From Thermoplasmata archaeon (GTDB lineage Archaea; Thermoplasmatota; Thermoplasmata; Methanomassiliicoccales; Methanomethylophilaceae), in the NCBI GenBank assembly GCA_015063195.1, contig SUSX01000007.1:1-35629 (forward strand): DNA of 35,629 nt, in the 5' to 3' direction. Each line of letters starts with the position of its first letter. Position 1 is the first letter of the stretch. The notes below the pieces were generated by a model that was given only the letters and a program-made list of their open reading frames with translations, had not been told where the DNA came from and ran no database searches. This document shows positions 34,812 to 35,629 of this stretch, one piece after another. Made by a program: the position numbers and the translations under genes.

Positions 34812-35084
34812 TTAGCTTACTTCCTTGAGGATGACTTCAAGGTCGGAAAGGATCTGCATAATCGTGCTCCAAGACTCCATAGGGATGTTGGGGTCGTTGG
34901 AGAGATCTGCAAGAACATTGATTGCGCTGGATACGCGGAGATCAAGTGCCTTGCCGTTGTCCAAAAGGAGAGATACAGCATCTGATGCTCCCTTTCTGAT
35001 GTTTCTTGGCACACCGTTGTCATTTGCAAGACGGCCTTCAAGCTCGTTTGCAACCTGCTTAATCCTTACGTCTGATGCTGCCAT
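34812..35084 (-). CDS. UPF0147 family protein
   Basis: This 90-residue all-helical protein has the archaeal UPF0147 pattern: NDNGVPRNIRKGASDAVSLLL and SSAINVLADLSNDPNIPMESWSTIMQIL. Function is unknown. GAGGCGAT lies three bases before the ATG. It follows a 54-codon gene by nine bases and both appear to be one transcript, ending at the hairpin near 34760. Confidence 0.9.
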   Translation of the reverse strand: MAASDVRIKQVANELEGRLANDNGVPRNIRKGASDAVSLLLDNGKALDLRVSSAINVLADLSNDPNIPMESWSTIMQILSDLEVILKEVS

Positions 35085-35093
35085 TTTATCGCC

Positions 35094-35258
35094 TCACATT
35101 GATTCGAATTCATCCTGGAGGTCCATGTAGAACTGTTCAAGAACATCCTCGATGTTGGATGATCTGTATTCCCTGATTCCTCCGATGTCACTCTGGATTT
35201 TAGCGACGAAATCGTCGTTCTCCTTGATAAGCTCGATGTTACAAAGGACTTCTTCCAT
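35094..35258 (-). CDS. Small acidic protein, 54 residues, unknown
   Basis: A 55-codon frame opens at the ATG at 35258 (MEEVLCNIELIKENDDFVAK...) and ends DEFESM before TGA. It is acidic and mostly helical. An AGGTGTGAT ribosome site lies just before the ATG, and the UPF0147 gene follows nine bases later. It is not recognised, but the ribosome site and operon position support it as a real gene. Confidence 0.75.
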   Translation of the reverse strand: MEEVLCNIELIKENDDFVAKIQSDIGGIREYRSSNIEDVLEQFYMDLQDEFESM

Positions 35259-35271
35259 AATCACACCTACT

Positions 35272-35310
35272 TAGGTTATAAAGGGTCTAACCTAGAACCT
35301 ATATTTAATA
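35272..35310. promoter_or_regulatory. Promoter with AACCTA half-sites before the 54-residue protein gene
   Basis: TAGGTTA (35272-35278) and TAACCTA (35288-35294) form a 7-bp inverted repeat with a 9-base spacer, and AACCTA recurs at 35296-35301. A TATA-like TATTAAATAT (minus strand, 35301-35310) places the start point near the inverted repeat. This fits an operator for the two-gene operon. Confidence 0.5.
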
Positions 35311-35364
35311 GTCACTGGTCTTTTCAGTATGTAGAGTTACCCACTGTATGTGTATTAACCAATA

Positions 35365-35629
35365 TCAAAGCACACTGCGGCATGCATCTCCGAGGATTTT
35401 CATTCCTTTCTTCATCTCTTCGTCACTGGCGGTGGCGAAGTTCAGACGGAGTGTGTTTTTACCTCCGTTCACATGGAACGGTTCGCAGGGCATTATGACC
35501 AATCCGTGCTCCATTGCATGTTTGTAGATTCTCATAGCATCCGTTCCTTCAGGCGCCTTGAGCATGACAAACATTCCTCCTGTAGGATTGTTCCAGGACA
35601 TTTTATCGGGGAGGTTCTCTTCCATCAGG
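35365..35629 (-). CDS. PLP-dependent aminotransferase, C-terminal part (cut by window edge)
   Basis: The last 87 or so residues of a fold-type I (class I/II) aminotransferase are present: NNPTGGMFVMLKAPEG, then a helix, then LVIMPCEPFHVNGG and NTLRLNFATAS, where the Arg of RLNFA binds the substrate carboxylate. The gene runs off the right edge, so the PLP lysine is not visible. GGMFVML and the tail resemble archaeal/2-aminoadipate-type (LysN-like) transaminases; the substrate cannot be assigned. The stop is TGA. Confidence 0.88.
   Translation of the reverse strand, partial: LMEENLPDKMSWNNPTGGMFVMLKAPEGTDAMRIYKHAMEHGLVIMPCEPFHVNGGKNTLRLNFATASDEEMKKGMKILGDACRSVL

Overview
The window looks like the chromosome of a methylotrophic methanogen, most likely of the order Methanomassiliicoccales. 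This is an inference: I ran no database search. The evidence is two complete methanol:corrinoid methyltransferase gene pairs (mtaC-mtaB), a RamA-type corrinoid reactivase, and an archaeal information-processing set (family D polymerase small subunit, TFB, Gar1, tRNA-splicing endonuclease, two-domain Cdc48). Stop codon use also fits: of 36 genes called, only one ends in TAG, as expected in a lineage that reads TAG as pyrrolysine. No rRNA or tRNA gene and no CRISPR array was recognised.

Layout. Positions 1-10.6 kb are a methanol block: a short CobW-like GTPase (+), then the minus-strand operon mtaC1-mtaB1-ramA, then a second minus-strand operon mtaC2-mtaB2. Each mtaC gene is divergent from a long gene (4702-6231 and 9072-10595) for a transposase-like protein of IS1634/IS4 type. 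In both proteins at least two of the three expected DDE catalytic residues are replaced, and no terminal inverted repeats are seen. They look like domesticated transposases and could be regulators of the methanol operons.

Positions 10.8-17.5 kb are an AT-rich island that reads as an undescribed ribosomal peptide (RiPP) locus. On the minus strand lie a 73-residue cysteine-free precursor, an SdpI-like immunity membrane protein, two paralogous radical SAM enzymes, a PqqD-like/acetyltransferase-like fusion and a second acetyltransferase-like protein. Divergent from these are an ABC exporter and a TetR regulator.

Positions 17.6-25.8 kb hold housekeeping genes: polymerase D small subunit, a UPF0201 protein, a TIM-barrel isomerase, a CPBP membrane protease, an archaeal HTH regulator, Cdc48, and an ArsR-like regulator overlapping cdc48 with a perfect palindrome upstream. 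Positions 25.9-28.2 kb carry two GT4 glycosyltransferases. Positions 28.3-30.5 kb carry endA, tfb and gar1. An orphan ATPase with DUF4143-like features follows, preceded by 33-bp tandem repeats. Then come purE, guaAb, a ferredoxin-like protein, a UPF0147 gene with a 54-codon partner, and the 3' end of an aminotransferase cut by the window edge.

The two parts most worth following are the pairing of inactivated transposase-like proteins with methanol methyltransferase operons, and the cysteine-free radical-SAM peptide locus.
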